This document shows positions 44,544-46,266 of a stretch of 46,266 nt of DNA, in pieces. The notes beneath the pieces were generated by a model. The model saw only the letters and a list, made by a program, of their open reading frames with translations. It had not been told where the DNA came from and did no database searches. How positions within the stretch are numbered: position 1 is the first letter of the stretch; every line of letters starts with the position of its first letter. The DNA is from Candidatus Sericytochromatia bacterium. GTDB lineage: Bacteria > Cyanobacteriota > Sericytochromatia > S15B-MN24 > JAQBPE01. Where the stretch lies: positions 1 through 46,266 of the forward strand of contig JAYKJB010000135.1 in the NCBI GenBank assembly GCA_035285325.1. Reading direction: 5' to 3'. A program made the translations under genes and the position numbers.

Positions 44544-44808
44544 GGGGTGGAACTCCGGAACGGGTGGCTGCAAGGCCCCCGGGGTTTCATCACGTCGGGC
44601 CGCGGGGCGGCGCGGGTCATGTCATCGAGCGGGTGGATTCTAGCGTGGATGGCCGGTCGGGCGCTGTGCGTTACGTCACCCGTGGGGGCGCGCTTGGGGG
44701 ACGCAAAGGACCTGACCACGCGGCTCATGGACAAGCCTGCCAAGGTGTCGCACAATGACCAGGTATTCCGCGGCAATGACGCCGTGAGGCAGAAAGGCAG
44801 GATCCTTC
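44544..44808. other. Divergent intergenic region between the hypothetical gene and the aldehyde dehydrogenase
   Basis: This 265-bp gap separates two divergent genes. I found no convincing -35/-10 pair, no tRNA and no clear hairpin with a T-tract. A CACAAT sequence near 44750 is the only -10-like hexamer toward the dehydrogenase. Confidence 0.4.
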
Positions 44809-46266
44809 GTGACCATGACGCTCGAACAGACGCCCCACCCCATGTGGATCAACGGCGCGCAGGCGCCGGGACAGTCCGGTCAATCTCTGGCGATCACCAA
44901 CCCCGCCACCAACGAGGCGATCGCGCAGGTGGCGGTGGCCGCCGAGGCCGACGTCGATGCTGCGGTGCAGGCCGCCCGCGCCGCCTTCGAGGGTGCCTGG
45001 GCCAAGGTGTCGGCCGCCAAGCGGGCCAAGCTGCTCGGCAAGCTGGCCGATGCGATCCGCAGCCAGCTCGACGCGCTGGCCGAGCTGGAGACGCGCAACA
45101 CCGGCAAGCCGATCAGCGCCTCCAAGGGCGAGATGTCGCACGCCGCGGATGTTTTCGACTACTACGCCGGTCTCGCCGGCAAGGTGCAGGGCGAGACGGT
45201 GCCCTGCCCGCCCAACTTCATGGCCTACACGCAGTGGGAGGCGCTGGGCGTCTGCGCGTTGATCGTGCCCTGGAACTTCCCGCTGGTCATGGCGGCCTGG
45301 AAGCTGGCGCCCGCGCTGGCGGCCGGCAACACGGTGGTGTTGAAACCGTCCGAGCTGACGCCGCTGACGGTTCTGCGTCTGGCCGAACTGGCCGGTGAGG
45401 TGGGCCTTCCCGCCGGCGTGATCAACGTGGTCAACGGCCCCGGTGAAACGGTCGGTGCCTACCTGGCCGGCCATCCGGGCATCGACAAGATCGCCTTCAC
45501 GGGCGGCACGGAGACGGGCCGCGCGATCATGTCGGCCGCTGCCAAGGGCATCAAGCGCGTCACGCTGGAGCTGGGCGGCAAGAGCCCCGGCATCGTCTTC
45601 GCCGATGCCAACCTCGACGAGGCCGTGGCCGGCTCGCTCTACGGCATCTACGACAACGCCGGTCAGTGCTGCAACGCGCGCAGCCGCGTGTTGATTCAGG
45701 AATCGATTTACGACGCCTTCGTGGCCCAGTTCGTCGAGAAGGCTCAGAAGCTCAAGCTGGGCGACCCGATGGACCCGACCACCCAGGTGGGCACGATGAT
45801 CTCGCAGGAACATTGGGCCAAGGTCGACAGCTACGTGAAGCTGGGGCAGCAGGAAGGCGCCAAGCTGCTGGTCGGCGGCGGCAAACCGGAAGGCCTGGCG
45901 GGCCAGTTCTACGCCCCCACCGTGCTGGGTGAGGTCACCAACGCGATGCGGGTTGCCCAGGAGGAGATTTTCGGGCCGGTCGTCACCTTCATCAAGTTCA
46001 AGGACGAGGCCGAGGCCATCAAGATCGCCAACGAGAGCGACTTCGGCCTGTACGGCACGGTCTGGACCCGCGACGTCGCCCGCGCCCTGCGCGTGGCCGG
46101 CAAGCTGAAGACCGGCGGCCTGACGATCAATACCCCGTTCAGCTCGTTCCTGGGCGTGCCGTTCGGCGGTTACAAGCAGTCGGGCTTTGGCCGCGAGCTG
46201 TCGCAGGCGACGCTGAAGCAGTACATGGAGGAGAAGAGCGTGCTGGTGTACACCGGCGATCGCGTC
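44809..46266 (+). CDS. NAD(P)-dependent aldehyde dehydrogenase (3' end cut by window)
   Basis: This member of the ALDH superfamily oxidises an aldehyde to a carboxylate. The frame is open to the right edge, so the C-terminus is missing; 486 codons are seen of about 490-500 usual. Present are the cofactor motifs PWNFPL, KPSE and FTGGTETG; the general-base stretch ELGGKSPG; the catalytic NAGQCCNARSR with the Cys pair; EEIFGPV; and the PFGGYKQSGFGRE end region. The overall wording suggests the betaine-aldehyde or phenylacetaldehyde dehydrogenase type, but the substrate is not settled. The start is GTG 44809 with AGGA 6 nt upstream; ATG 44815 is equally possible. Confidence 0.94.
   Translation, partial: MTMTLEQTPHPMWINGAQAPGQSGQSLAITNPATNEAIAQVAVAAEADVDAAVQAARAAFEGAWAKVSAAKRAKLLGKLADAIRSQLDALAELETRNTGKPISASKGEMSHAADVFDYYAGLAGKVQGETVPCPPNFMAYTQWEALGVCALIVPWNFPLVMAAWKLAPALAAGNTVVLKPSELTPLTVLRLAELAGEVGLPAGVINVVNGPGETVGAYLAGHPGIDKIAFTGGTETGRAIMSAAAKGIKRVTLELGGKSPGIVFADANLDEAVAGSLYGIYDNAGQCCNARSRVLIQESIYDAFVAQFVEKAQKLKLGDPMDPTTQVGTMISQEHWAKVDSYVKLGQQEGAKLLVGGGKPEGLAGQFYAPTVLGEVTNAMRVAQEEIFGPVVTFIKFKDEAEAIKIANESDFGLYGTVWTRDVARALRVAGKLKTGGLTINTPFSSFLGVPFGGYKQSGFGRELSQATLKQYMEEKSVLVYTGDRV

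Noticed and set aside
44725-45813. 362-codon minus-strand frame at the right end
   Set aside because: It lies opposite the aldehyde dehydrogenase, which has all family motifs.

Overview
This is a gene-dense, high-GC bacterial chromosome segment with about 44 protein-coding genes, one tRNA, no rRNA, no CRISPR array and no recognisable insertion sequence or phage. The octamer GCGATCGC occurs about 35 times by manual scan, far above the two or so expected from base composition. This is the HIP1 signature of Cyanobacteriota. No photosynthesis gene is present. RecG also has the kind of N-terminal extension I associate with cyanobacterial RecG. The best guess is a high-GC, non-photosynthetic relative of Cyanobacteria (Sericytochromatia-like). 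This is an inference. The envelope is probably diderm, judging from LolA/LolB-like and beta-barrel-like proteins and several lipoproteins.

Layout. 1-4.3 kb: a TPR-tailed protein (open at the left edge), the GTPase EngB, two small unknown genes, dusB and a TPR-like gene. 4.39-4.93 kb: an AT-rich island with tRNA-Asp and an independent short transcription unit whose promoter is overlaid by an 11-bp inverted repeat. 4.96-8.6 kb: a GT20 (trehalose-6-phosphate-synthase-like) gene coupled to a non-HAD phosphatase, and a divergent GT4 glycosyltransferase. 8.5-14.1 kb: a minus-strand run mnmA - recG - metallophosphoesterase - mtnA. 14.2-15 kb: two tandem paralogous exported proteins of unknown family. 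15-18 kb: comEA-comEC (DNA uptake). 18.2-24.4 kb: mfd - SurA/PrsA-like isomerase - YabN-type MazG. 24.4-27.6 kb: a lone SPASM radical SAM enzyme, an NHL-propeller lipoprotein and an orphan DUF47 protein. 27.6-30 kb: uncharacterised membrane and exported proteins. 30-35.8 kb: a minus-strand envelope cluster (barrel protein, TM2-like protein, barrel/proline-linker/CNA-B-like protein, MscS channel, MerR regulator, lipoprotein). 36.6-40 kb: lgt, a CPBP intramembrane protease, PgeF and a LolB-like lipoprotein. 40.2-46.3 kb: a lipoprotein subtilase, XerD, a thiolase, an unknown gene and an aldehyde dehydrogenase cut by the right edge.

How it works together. The genes cover housekeeping (ribosome assembly, tRNA modification, transcription-coupled repair, recombination), natural transformation, and envelope or lipoprotein biogenesis with osmotic-stress functions (MscS, the GT20 disaccharide pair, possibly the aldehyde dehydrogenase). 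Many genes are translationally coupled (TGATG, ATGA, GTGA overlaps or stop-embedded Shine-Dalgarno). Several others have a -10 box only 5-8 nt from the start codon, suggesting leaderless mRNAs. The most unusual items are the regulated small locus near 4.4-4.8 kb, the GT20/phosphatase pair, the tandem paralogs at 14.2 kb and the envelope operon at 32.6-35.8 kb.
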